From NCBI RefSeq assembly GCF_026107645.2, contig NZ_JAPCHV010000012.1, positions 1 to 64,000 of the forward strand: DNA of 64,000 bases. Direction: 5' to 3'. Below are positions 27,242 through 35,103 of this stretch, in pieces. The position numbers were made by a program, and so were the translations under genes. Origin of the DNA: Flavobacterium sp. MFBS3-15 (GTDB lineage: Bacteria > Bacteroidota > Bacteroidia > Flavobacteriales > Flavobacteriaceae). How positions within the stretch are numbered: the stretch's first letter is position 1; each line of letters starts with the position of its first letter. The notes under the pieces were generated by a model. That model did no database searches, was not told the origin of the DNA, and saw only the letters and a program-made list of their open reading frames with translations.

Positions 27242-28225
27242 TTACAAACCTCCTGAAGATGCGATTTCATTTTGTAAGGGATGCCTTTGTACGATTTTTT
27301 CCAGCAGCTGTGCAATGGCATCTTTGAGTTCCTGTGGTTCAACTACTTCGCATTTATCCGCAAACATCAGGAACCACCGCGCCAACCCCTCCTCCATTGA
27401 CATTGAGAGGAATGTCATTTCTACATAATCGCCGTCAACCCTCTCCGACACAAACCCGAAGTAGTGCTTTTGCTCCTGCATGTATTTTGTAGCTTCCCTG
27501 TGTACGCGTATCACTGCCTTTTGTAACGGGAAGGCCGCCCTTGCTTCCTTATCCTGTTTATAATATTCCTTCAGCGAGGTACGCTCCTGCTGCGATATGC
27601 CGGTCAGTTGGGCGCTTATCATCCTGTCGGCACGAAACTGCCTGTACGATTCCCTCAGGTGGCACCATGCAATGGTATACCAGTTATTATGCTCATGAAA
27701 AATGCCTATGGGTTCTACCAGACGTTCGCTGTTTTCTTCATTGCCAAAGGCCCGGTACACCAGCTTTATGGCTTTTTTGTCGGCAATTGCTTTAAGCAGC
27801 ACATCGAGGATGTTGCCAGGCGGCAGGACATCACCTTTTCTTTCCATAACAATGATATTGTCCTCCAGCGTTTCTACCATGTCCTTTTCGGTTCCACGCA
27901 AAACGGCCCTTACTTTAAACATGGCCGAACTGAAATGCTCTGTGAGGTTATTATCGGTAAATTTTGCCATAAGCTTTTCGGCCGTGAGGAATGCCATGGC
28001 CTCCTCGCGGGTAAACATGACCGGTGGCAGCCTGTAACCCTCCACCAGGGAGTAGCCAATGCCCGCCTCACCGTACACCGGTACACCGGCCTCCTCTATA
28101 GACCTTATGTCGCGGTACACCGTACGCAGGCTGATACCGAACCTGTCGGCAAGGTCTTGCGCTTTTACCACCCTTTTGGACTGGAGCTGTATGAGGATTG
28201 CTGTAATGCGGTCGAAACGGTTCAT
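27242..28225 (-). CDS. HTH and WYL-domain transcriptional regulator (YafY-like)
   Basis: About 327 residues from the ATG at 28225 (MNRFDRITAI). An HTH_11 winged helix (1-60) with AQDLADRFGISLRTVYRDI, then a linker segment GIGYSLVEGYRLPPVMFT, and a WYL domain (about 140-220) with ESERLVEPIG-type strands and NNWYTIAWCHLRESYRQFR. WYL domains sense nucleic acid or small ligands; many such regulators control defence or stress genes, but no target is evident here. The start is supported by the TATATTTG element at 28242-28249, which lies within the longer in-frame extension. Confidence 0.88.
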   Translation of the reverse strand: MNRFDRITAILIQLQSKRVVKAQDLADRFGISLRTVYRDIRSIEEAGVPVYGEAGIGYSLVEGYRLPPVMFTREEAMAFLTAEKLMAKFTDNNLTEHFSSAMFKVRAVLRGTEKDMVETLEDNIIVMERKGDVLPPGNILDVLLKAIADKKAIKLVYRAFGNEENSERLVEPIGIFHEHNNWYTIAWCHLRESYRQFRADRMISAQLTGISQQERTSLKEYYKQDKEARAAFPLQKAVIRVHREATKYMQEQKHYFGFVSERVDGDYVEMTFLSMSMEEGLARWFLMFADKCEVVEPQELKDAIAQLLEKIVQRHPLQNEIASSGGL

Positions 28226-28241
28226 AAATGAAATGTATACC

Positions 28242-28249
28242 CAAATATA
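28242..28249 (-). promoter_or_regulatory. -7 promoter element of the WYL regulator gene
   Basis: TATATTTG on the minus strand, 16 bases upstream of the chosen ATG; it decides between the two in-frame starts. Confidence 0.5.
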
Positions 28250-28256
28250 AAATAAA

Positions 28257-28277
28257 AAGCCCTGCAAAACAGGGCTT
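28257..28277 (-). terminator. Terminator of the OsmC-like gene
   Basis: AAGCCCTG/CAGGGCTT stem with a CAAAA loop; on the minus strand it ends in TTTTTATTTT. Confidence 0.85.
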
Positions 28278-28306
28278 CTTAACTTAATATGAAATCTAAA
28301 TTTAAC

Positions 28307-28723
28307 TTAACTCCGTACTAATGTCGCGCTCGATGTAATTGCTGTATTTAGCAGCCTTGAAATAGGGCAATTGGTTTCTGCTTTGGTAACCAGTTGCTGG
28401 AATTCATCGGTTTCAATGTCATCAATCCTTGCCACAACCGACAAATGGGATCCTACTACACTGCCGTCCTGAAAATCGATATCGCACTTTGTTTCTATGG
28501 ATGCAACACTATAGCCAGCCTCATTGATGTAGGCGGTCAGCTGCATCGTAAAGCAGCCTGCGTGAGCCGCGGCTATCAGTTCTTCCGGATTGGTGCCGTT
28601 GCCCTGCTCAAAACGTGTCCTGAATGAATATTGTGTATTGCTTAATACGTTACTTTGAGTGGTAATTTTACCTTCTCCTTCTTTTAGTGAACCTGCCCAA
28701 ACGGCAGTGGCATTTCTTTTCAT
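28307..28723 (-). CDS. OsmC-family peroxiredoxin
   Basis: 138 residues. OsmC/Ohr fold; the two redox cysteines are in AAHAGCFTMQLT (about 56) and in ETNCPISRLL (about 118), spaced as in OsmC. The start WAGSLKEGEGKITT and the EELIAAAHAGC block are characteristic of the OsmC rather than the Ohr branch. Such enzymes reduce organic hydroperoxides, often with lipoylated partners. It is a single gene with its own terminator. Confidence 0.92.
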   Translation of the reverse strand: MKRNATAVWAGSLKEGEGKITTQSNVLSNTQYSFRTRFEQGNGTNPEELIAAAHAGCFTMQLTAYINEAGYSVASIETKCDIDFQDGSVVGSHLSVVARIDDIETDEFQQLVTKAETNCPISRLLNTAITSSATLVRS

Positions 28724-28818
28724 TGATTTTTGTTTGTTGTTCCATAAAATTAACTAATTGGAAATGAACACCGAAACAATACCATCATTTTAACAAAAAA
28801 TTAAAATAACATTAGAAT

Positions 28819-29368
28819 TTACGAACTCAATTCTAATAGTTTGAGTGTAGTATTCCAGTTTCGGGTAGTTGCCTTAACTTTGAGCTTGCTTTCAATAAGA
28901 TTATTGGACAGCTTCGAATCAGCCGCACCCATCGCAAGCTTAAAATACATTATATCTTCATGCAGCGCTATAAGGTCGTCCCCTATCGGCGCCTGCCTGA
29001 GCTTTTCCATTGCTTCACTGGAGGGAGCCTCGCTCAGGAAAGTAACGTATATTTTTTTGGTGCCGGCATCCTCGGGCGCTTTGCCTTCGGCGTAGGGATT
29101 GTTTTCAATGGCCTTTTCCAGATGCTGTTTGTCGATGACAAATACGGTGACCTCAAAACCATATTGCCGTTCAATCAGCTTTTCAATAGCTGTGGCTATT
29201 TTTTCCTTTGATCTTTCCGATGCTTCAAAAACAACATTGCCGCTTTGGATATACGTCTTTACTCCGCCATATCCGGCATCCTCCATCAGCTTGCGGAGGT
29301 CTTCCATTTTAATGATTTTTTTTTCCGCTCACGTTTATGCCACGAAAAAGTGCGAGATAGGTAGGCAT
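28819..29368 (-). pseudogene. DUF1697 gene interrupted by a frameshift in a nine-A run
   Basis: The uninterrupted frame 28819-29307 encodes 162 residues that match DUF1697 from the second block on (MEDLRKLMEDAGY, VKTYIQSGNVVFEA, FEVTVFVIDKQHLEKAI, IYVTFLSEAP, and a C-terminal KVKATTRNWNTTLKL). The family's usual first block is present just upstream in another frame: ATG at 29368 encodes MPTYLALFRGINVSG, then reads into AAAAAAAAA (29316-29324) and hits TAA at 29309-29311. Removing one A gives a continuous SGKKIIKMEDL junction. So this is a frameshifted gene, a homopolymer sequencing error, or a slippage-controlled gene. The role of DUF1697 is unknown. Confidence 0.85.
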
Positions 29369-29421
29369 GGTTATTTAAATAAAGTATAAAGCAAATTTAT
29401 CCAATTTCACGATAATAACAT

Positions 29422-29429
29422 TATTTTTG
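29422..29429 (+). promoter_or_regulatory. -7 promoter element of the rlmD operon
   Basis: TATTTTTG ends 4 bases before the rlmD ATG at 29434; a nearly leaderless transcript is implied. Confidence 0.4.
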
Positions 29430-29433
29430 CCGA

Positions 29434-30849
29434 ATGGGAAAAAGGAAAAATACCGACAAGATAGTATTTGACAATATAGAAGTGCTGGATGCCGGCGCCA
29501 AAGGCGTATCGGTAGCCAAAGCGCCCGACGGCAAGGTGATATTCATACCCAATGTTGTGCCGGGCGATGTAGTTGACGTGCAAACGTTCAAAAAGCGCAA
29601 GGCCTATTATGAAGGCAAAGCAGTGCATTTCCATGAATATTCTGCCGACAGGGTGATACCGCCCTGCCAGCATTTTGGTGCGTGCGGCGGCTGCAAGTGG
29701 CAGAACATGAACTATGAAAAGCAGCTGTTCTACAAGAACCGTGAGGTGTACAACCACCTGAAGCGCATAGGCAAAGTAGAGCTGCCGGAGTTCGAGCCGA
29801 TAAAGGGCAGCGAAAAGCAGTTCTTTTACCGCAACAAAATGGAATTCTCCTTCTCGAATGCCCGCTGGGTAACTGAGGAAGAAGCGCGCAGCGGTGAGGA
29901 GATCGACAACCGCAATGCACTGGGCTTCCACATACCACGCATGTGGGACAAGATACTGGATATTACTAAATGCCACCTGCAGGAAGACCCCAGCAATGCT
30001 ATTCGCAATGCCGTAAGGGATTTTGCCAATGAGCACGGCCTGGAGTTCTTTAACCCCCGCGAACATTCAGGATTGCTGCGCACGCTGATGCTTCGTACCG
30101 CATCAACCGGCGAGATCATGGTGCTCATACAGTTTTTTGACGATAATAAGGAACAAAGGGAAATGCTGCTGGATTTCCTTGCCGAAAGCTTCCCCGGCAT
30201 TACCTCGCTGCAATATGTGGTGAACCAAAAGGCAAACGACACGCTGTATGACCAGGACATCATATTGTACAAAGGACGTGATTATATATTAGAGTCGATG
30301 GAAGGGTTGAGCTTTAGCATCAATGCAAAGTCGTTCTACCAGACGAACTCTGACCAGGCGTATGAACTGTACAGCATTACCCGCGACTTTGCAGGGCTTA
30401 CAGGCAATGAACTCGTGTATGACCTTTATACCGGTACGGGCACGATAGCGCAGTTTGTATCGCGAAAAGCGAAAAAGGTTATTGGCGTAGAAGCCGTTCC
30501 CGAAGCCATTGCTGATGCCAAAGAGAACGCAAAACGCAATAATATCACCAATTGCGAGTTTTTTGTTGGTGACATGAAAGTGGTGTTCAATGAAGAGTTC
30601 ATCGCTACGCACGGCAGGCCGGATGTCATCATTACCGATCCCCCGCGCGACGGCATGCATAAAGATGTTATTGACCAGATACTGCAGATAGCCCCGCAAA
30701 AAGTGGTGTACGTTAGCTGCAACTCGGCCACCCAGGCCCGCGACCTTGCCCTGATGGATGAAGTGTACAAGGTGGCGCGCGTGCGCCCGGTCGATATGTT
30801 CCCGCAAACACACCATGTGGAAAATGTTGTACTTTTGGAAAAAAGATAA
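29434..30849 (+). CDS. rlmD: 23S rRNA (uracil-1939-C5)-methyltransferase RlmD
   Basis: 471 residues of the TrmA/RlmD/RlmC family. An N-terminal TRAM domain (about 1-62) is followed by the 4Fe-4S ligand set CQHFGACGGCKWQ with a further cysteine in TKCHLQ, a central domain, and a C-terminal SAM-dependent methyltransferase with YDLYTGTGTIAQF, the ITDPPRDGMHKDV motif and the catalytic cysteine in VVYVSCNSATQARD. It methylates uracil in 23S rRNA; which of the related uridines is modified cannot be told for certain. It heads a three-gene unit with the two envelope genes downstream, an order common in Flavobacteriaceae. Confidence 0.9.
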   Translation: MGKRKNTDKIVFDNIEVLDAGAKGVSVAKAPDGKVIFIPNVVPGDVVDVQTFKKRKAYYEGKAVHFHEYSADRVIPPCQHFGACGGCKWQNMNYEKQLFYKNREVYNHLKRIGKVELPEFEPIKGSEKQFFYRNKMEFSFSNARWVTEEEARSGEEIDNRNALGFHIPRMWDKILDITKCHLQEDPSNAIRNAVRDFANEHGLEFFNPREHSGLLRTLMLRTASTGEIMVLIQFFDDNKEQREMLLDFLAESFPGITSLQYVVNQKANDTLYDQDIILYKGRDYILESMEGLSFSINAKSFYQTNSDQAYELYSITRDFAGLTGNELVYDLYTGTGTIAQFVSRKAKKVIGVEAVPEAIADAKENAKRNNITNCEFFVGDMKVVFNEEFIATHGRPDVIITDPPRDGMHKDVIDQILQIAPQKVVYVSCNSATQARDLALMDEVYKVARVRPVDMFPQTHHVENVVLLEKR

Positions 30850-30867
30850 TTAAAAGGCATTGCCTCT

Positions 30868-31419
30868 ATGAAAAGATTAATCTGTTCTGTAACTGTGCTG
30901 TTGGTACTCACCTATTTCGCCGTTAGCTGCGAGAAGGACGACATTTGTGCCGAAGGCTCGCCAACCACGCCAAGCCTCATTGTTGAGTTTTATAACAAGG
31001 ATAATGGGGAGGAATTGGTAAACCTCATCAATTTCAAATACTATGCAGTAGGCGAAACCGATACCCTGCCTGATGTAGAGGAAGGCACCACCACTTCGTT
31101 CAGTAAAATCGAGCTGCCATTGCGCACCGATGCGACCACCACCAAGTGGGGCCTCATATTTACACGCAGGCTTTCCAACGGACAGTTTACCGAACCTAAT
31201 ACCGATTTCCTCGAATTCAATTATGAGACCAATACCGCTTATGTTTCCCGTGCCTGCGGATTCGCCACTACGTTTATGCTTTCCCCTAATTTGAACGGAG
31301 CCCCTAATCCGTTACATACGGACAGTGAAGACGCAGATGGTCTCTGGATAGATGATGTTGAAGTAATTACCACCAATATAGAAGACGAAAGTGAAACACA
31401 TATCAAGATATATTTATAG
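30868..31419 (+). CDS. DUF6452 family lipoprotein
   Basis: 183 residues. Signal peptide with lipobox (FAVSC, acceptor cysteine about residue 21) followed by EKDD, consistent with an outer-membrane lipoprotein. A further conserved cysteine pair is seen in the ICAEGSPTTPSLIVEFYN start and the SRACGFATTF region. These blocks are those of DUF6452, a Bacteroidota family always found next to rlmD and DUF6048. The function is not known. Its 3' end overlaps the next gene by 29 bases. Confidence 0.82.
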   Translation: MKRLICSVTVLLVLTYFAVSCEKDDICAEGSPTTPSLIVEFYNKDNGEELVNLINFKYYAVGETDTLPDVEEGTTTSFSKIELPLRTDATTTKWGLIFTRRLSNGQFTEPNTDFLEFNYETNTAYVSRACGFATTFMLSPNLNGAPNPLHTDSEDADGLWIDDVEVITTNIEDESETHIKIYL

Positions 31420-32119
31420 CGTCCTGCTGCTGTGCTCATTTTCATCTTTTGCACAGGAACAGCCAGCCACCGATACGATTGCCCCACCTGTAAAATCCGA
31501 CCGCTACGGCATCCGTGTGGGTGTCGACCTGCACAGGCTGTCGCGCTCATTCTATGAGGATGACTTCAGGGGGATTGAACTGGTGGCCGATTACAGGCTC
31601 ACCAAAAAATGGTATGCCGCCGCCGAAATAGGTAATGTCGACTATACCGTAAACGACTCGCAGCTGAGCTTTACCACCAAAGGCAATTACCTTAAAGTCG
31701 GTTTCGACTTTAATGCCTACGAGAACTGGCTCGACATGGAAAACATGATCTACGCCGGCGTGCGTTACGGCTTTGCCGGTTTTAACCAAAACCTCAATTC
31801 ATATAAAATATACGACAGTTCCGGTTACTTTGATGAAGTGACCATTTACCCTGATACCAAATACAGCGGCCTTACCTCACAATGGATCGAAGTCCTGGGC
31901 GGCGTAAAGGCCGAACTGTTTGATAATATATTCCTTGGGTTTTCCGTGAGGCTCAACTACCTGGTCTCAGATAAGAATCCTGATGGCTTCGAAAACCTTT
32001 ATCTGCCGGGGTTCAACCGTACTTACGGATCAAAATTCGGCGCAGGATTCAACTATACGCTGTCCTATTTCATACCGCTTTATAAAAAGCAGGGCGCACC
32101 GAATGAAGCTAAAAAATAA
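31391..32119 (+). CDS. DUF6048 family outer-membrane beta-barrel protein
   Basis: 242 residues with a signal peptide (ending SSFAQ, about residue 22). The rest alternates as in a beta barrel: YGIRVGVDLHRLSRSFY, GIELVADYRLTKKWYAAAEIG, NYLKVGFDFNAYE, MIYAGVRYGFAGFN, and a C-terminal NYTLSYFIPLYKK. This order matches DUF6048. The overlap with DUF6452 suggests that the lipoprotein and the barrel work together in the outer membrane, a reasonable but untested inference. Confidence 0.82.
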   Translation: MKHISRYIYSVLLLCSFSSFAQEQPATDTIAPPVKSDRYGIRVGVDLHRLSRSFYEDDFRGIELVADYRLTKKWYAAAEIGNVDYTVNDSQLSFTTKGNYLKVGFDFNAYENWLDMENMIYAGVRYGFAGFNQNLNSYKIYDSSGYFDEVTIYPDTKYSGLTSQWIEVLGGVKAELFDNIFLGFSVRLNYLVSDKNPDGFENLYLPGFNRTYGSKFGAGFNYTLSYFIPLYKKQGAPNEAKK

Positions 32120-32460
32120 ATTTTAGCTACAAATAGCACAAATTTCACCAATTTCGAATTAGTGAAATTGGTGTAATTCGCAGGTAAAAAATTATGCCCT
32201 AACAGGATTTTAATCACCTGTAATCTTCCTCGGGAAAAACGAATTTACTTTCTTTCGATGCACTGATACGATAAATACCGGCATTTATTCATTGCTTAAA
32301 AATTTTCAAATTGTTCCAGCTATTTTAGCCCTGCCCAACAGTCCACCCATAGGATTAATTTTATATGTTTGGAAATGATTTAAAAACTGCCCTGTTGTAC
32401 GGGGGCATATTCTGAAGAAAACCGCATTCAACCTGATAACGAAATAACGCAATTACAATA
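32120..32460. other. Intergenic region with a palindromic repeat
   Basis: No credible gene. The left part holds an inverted repeat (32141-32169). The rest is AT-rich sequence and presumably holds the promoter of the ankyrin gene, but no clear TAnnTTTG element was placed. Confidence 0.65.
32141..32169. repeat. Palindromic intergenic repeat
   Basis: AATTTCACCAATT (32141-32153) and AATTAGTGAAATT (32157-32169) form a hairpin with one mismatch. GCTACAAATAGCACA precedes it and GGTGTAATTCGCAGG follows. Similar elements are frequent between flavobacterial genes. Confidence 0.6.
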
Positions 32461-34884
32461 ATGGAAAAAATGGCTCCTGAAAAAGCGCTGTCCATACTCA
32501 AAGAACATAAACTCGAAGCCGATGCAAAGCATCTTGCCGATGCTTTTGACAATATTGAATTATTCGAAGCACTACTGGCGGCAGGTGCAGACCCTAATTA
32601 TCTTGTTGACGGATCGAAACCCCTGTTTATGGAAGCTTACGGCCGCAGTAAATACTTTCCCTTCAAACTATTGATGGAATATGGTGCCGATCCCAATAAG
32701 CCTTATAAAAACGATCCGGGCAGCCCTAATGTTATTTTCGACATGACATCAACCTCGGGCCCCGGTATGTATTTCTGGCCCATGCTTGAAGCTGGGCTTG
32801 ACCTGAATGGATTTCATCCCGTAACCGGAGAAAACCTGGTGACCTATATGGTACGCCAGCCTTATTCTTCGGTCGATGTATTGAAGAACCTGCTCGAAAA
32901 CGGCGCAGACCCGAACCTGCCAAACAAAAATGGCATGACGATCTATGAGCTACTGGAAAAGAACAGGATCAGGACCCGGAAGCCGGAATTTTTCCTCCTA
33001 AAGGAATATGAAAAAGGAGGCCGGAAACTGCCGCCTATGCCGGAAGGGATCATTCCACCTGCACAAAAGCCCATTCTAAAGATCAGCTACGGAGACGCTG
33101 TCAGTTCCTGGAGGGCTCTTGAAGTGCTCAGTAAAGATGCGGACAGCCTGACCGTAAAAATGTACAACCTGTATATGTATGATACGGAATTCCCACGTTC
33201 GCACACAGCAGCGCTCAATATCGTATTCTCGCTTTTAGAAAGGGCCGAAACACCATCCGTGTGGCAGGATATAGCCACTGTTTTTGACTATGAAAAATAC
33301 CATATTGAGGTTGCGCGCAAATATATAAAGTCGTTTGAGGTTTACGATTTCAATGCGATTCACAGCAATGAACTATGGAAAGATACACAGCTTTATAAGT
33401 TCGATGACATTAAAGACAGTATGCGTGAAAAGCTAATGCACGCAACGATGACTATCCGGGTAAGCGAACCCGCAATGCTCGAAACCATTGAGGCCGGCAC
33501 GTGGATGAACATCCCCTACCGTTCCGCAAGCCCATTTTGGTATATGGAAAATAAAGCAGCGGGAACATTTTTTGTAATGTTCCTGAGCGAAGGCGGAAGA
33601 TGGATGTCACGCGAAGGAGAAATAGGAACCGATGGCAAGCTGAAACCTGTTGCCGGCATCAGCAAAGGCTATTACAAAGAAGAGAACAACCGTGCAGAGG
33701 CTTTTGCATTTGCAAAAAAGGAAGAAGGCTATGAGCTTGTTTATAAAAATTACGATACGGCATACAATATTGAAGAAGATATCCGGAATGCCAAGGCAGA
33801 AGAGAAGATTAACGAGAATAAGGCCGATCATAGCGAAGCTGCACTAGAAGCGATACAAAACGAAGATGTTGCAAAACTGAAGTCGATATTAGCAACAGGC
33901 GTTCATCCCGATACGCTCAAGACTTCCTATGGCACACTTGCTCTCGAATATGTTGCCGATAAATACAGGCCCAAACCTGCGCACCTGGAAATGCTTAAGC
34001 TCCTGCTTGAGAATGGCGCCGACCCACAGCATAAGGAATACGACCATCCGCTGCTTCAGCAGGTGTGTGGCGGGCATGCCAAAAATGAGGTTAGCGACGA
34101 AATGGTACGTTGCCTGATGGATGCCGGAGCCAATATATTTGCCAATTCACAGTCGGAAAGCTATCATAAAAGCTCTTTATTGCAATCGGCGTGCTATGGC
34201 GGCATGCTGTGGTTTGTAGAATACCTACTCGGGAAAGGCGTACCTGTCGACTATCAGGATACCGAAGGCATGACCGCTTTAAATTATGCAGTGAGGTCAG
34301 ACCGCAACAGTGCTGCCATTATAGATGTGCTGCTAAAGAACGGCGCCGATAAGAACGATTTACTTAAGCTTAGCTCCCATGGTGCAACCTGCCTTGAAAA
34401 TGCAGAGATCCCGGAAACCATCGAAAAAATCGTTTCGTTGGGATTCGACATTGATATGAAAAACCGCCACGGGTATACCGGAATCCTGCATGCTGCTGAA
34501 TATGGCCCTGCCGAAATTTTTGAAACATACCTGAAGCTCGGTGCAGAGGTTTACCTGCCTAACGTCCTTCACCGTATCGTTACCCGTCTGGGCTACAAAG
34601 ATAACAACCAGCAAAAAGTTGAGGCACCCATGAAGAAGTTAAAGATGCTGTATGAGCGGGGGTATGATATTACCGGCGGCACCGACACTTTTACAAGTAT
34701 ATACCGTAGCTATGAAGGCCGCAAAAAAATTGCAAAGTTCGAAGAGCAAATACTTCTAGACCTATGGGAAATGGGATGCAGGCCATCGTGGAAGAAACCA
34801 TTCCTTGAATATGTTACAAGGGTCAACAGTGCGAAATTGATAGCTTTGGCAGAAACACTACCCGAGAACAGGATAAAATCGTAA
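32461..34884 (+). CDS. Large ankyrin-repeat protein
   Basis: 807 residues, no signal peptide or membrane helix. Ankyrin repeats are seen in two blocks: about 20-180 (LFEALLAAGADPNYL, LLMEYGADPNKP, LLENGADPNLPNKNGMTIY) and about 455-745 (LKSILATGVHPDTL, LLLENGADPQHKEYD, LLGKGVPVDYQDTEGMTALNYAV, LLKNGADKND, YLKLGAEVYLP). The 240 residues between them are not ankyrin-like and could be a separate domain of unknown fold. It is transcribed alone. A role in protein binding is all that can be said; no toxin or enzyme motif was recognised in the middle section. Confidence 0.8.
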   Translation: MEKMAPEKALSILKEHKLEADAKHLADAFDNIELFEALLAAGADPNYLVDGSKPLFMEAYGRSKYFPFKLLMEYGADPNKPYKNDPGSPNVIFDMTSTSGPGMYFWPMLEAGLDLNGFHPVTGENLVTYMVRQPYSSVDVLKNLLENGADPNLPNKNGMTIYELLEKNRIRTRKPEFFLLKEYEKGGRKLPPMPEGIIPPAQKPILKISYGDAVSSWRALEVLSKDADSLTVKMYNLYMYDTEFPRSHTAALNIVFSLLERAETPSVWQDIATVFDYEKYHIEVARKYIKSFEVYDFNAIHSNELWKDTQLYKFDDIKDSMREKLMHATMTIRVSEPAMLETIEAGTWMNIPYRSASPFWYMENKAAGTFFVMFLSEGGRWMSREGEIGTDGKLKPVAGISKGYYKEENNRAEAFAFAKKEEGYELVYKNYDTAYNIEEDIRNAKAEEKINENKADHSEAALEAIQNEDVAKLKSILATGVHPDTLKTSYGTLALEYVADKYRPKPAHLEMLKLLLENGADPQHKEYDHPLLQQVCGGHAKNEVSDEMVRCLMDAGANIFANSQSESYHKSSLLQSACYGGMLWFVEYLLGKGVPVDYQDTEGMTALNYAVRSDRNSAAIIDVLLKNGADKNDLLKLSSHGATCLENAEIPETIEKIVSLGFDIDMKNRHGYTGILHAAEYGPAEIFETYLKLGAEVYLPNVLHRIVTRLGYKDNNQQKVEAPMKKLKMLYERGYDITGGTDTFTSIYRSYEGRKKIAKFEEQILLDLWEMGCRPSWKKPFLEYVTRVNSAKLIALAETLPENRIKS

Positions 34885-34944
34885 AATAACGTGATTTCGA
34901 TACAACCAAGACTCTTAACCCGGAAAAATTTCTTTGTTTTGAGC

Positions 34945-34973
34945 GTAGAGGCGTTGCAATGCAACGTCTCTAC
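34945..34973. repeat. Palindromic repeat of the GTAGAG...CTCTAC type
   Basis: GTAGAGGCGTTGCAATGCAACGTCTCTAC is a near-perfect 29-base palindrome (one mismatch) centred on GCAATGC. The type GTAGAGACGTTGC is widespread in intergenic regions of Bacteroidota and cyanobacteria. Confidence 0.7.
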
Positions 34974-35048
34974 AACTACGCATAAGTTTAATTTGGATAT
35001 ATAGAATAGGGCTTTGTGATCAATTTTATATCGAACTCACATTAAATA

Positions 35049-35082
35049 AAAAATGCCGCAGATTATCGAACTGCGGCATTTT
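35049..35082 (-). terminator. Terminator of the T9SS cargo gene
   Basis: AAAATGCCGCAG/CTGCGGCATTTT stem around ATTATCGAA, about 20 bases beyond the stop at 35104 on the minus strand; A/T runs on both sides. Confidence 0.85.
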
Positions 35083-35103
35083 CGTTTTGGTAATATGATT
35101 TTT

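Noticed and set aside
27115..27342. 75-codon minus-strand frame between rocD and the WYL gene
   Set aside because: Overlaps the end of the WYL gene in another frame; composition is not protein-like and there is no plausible start region.
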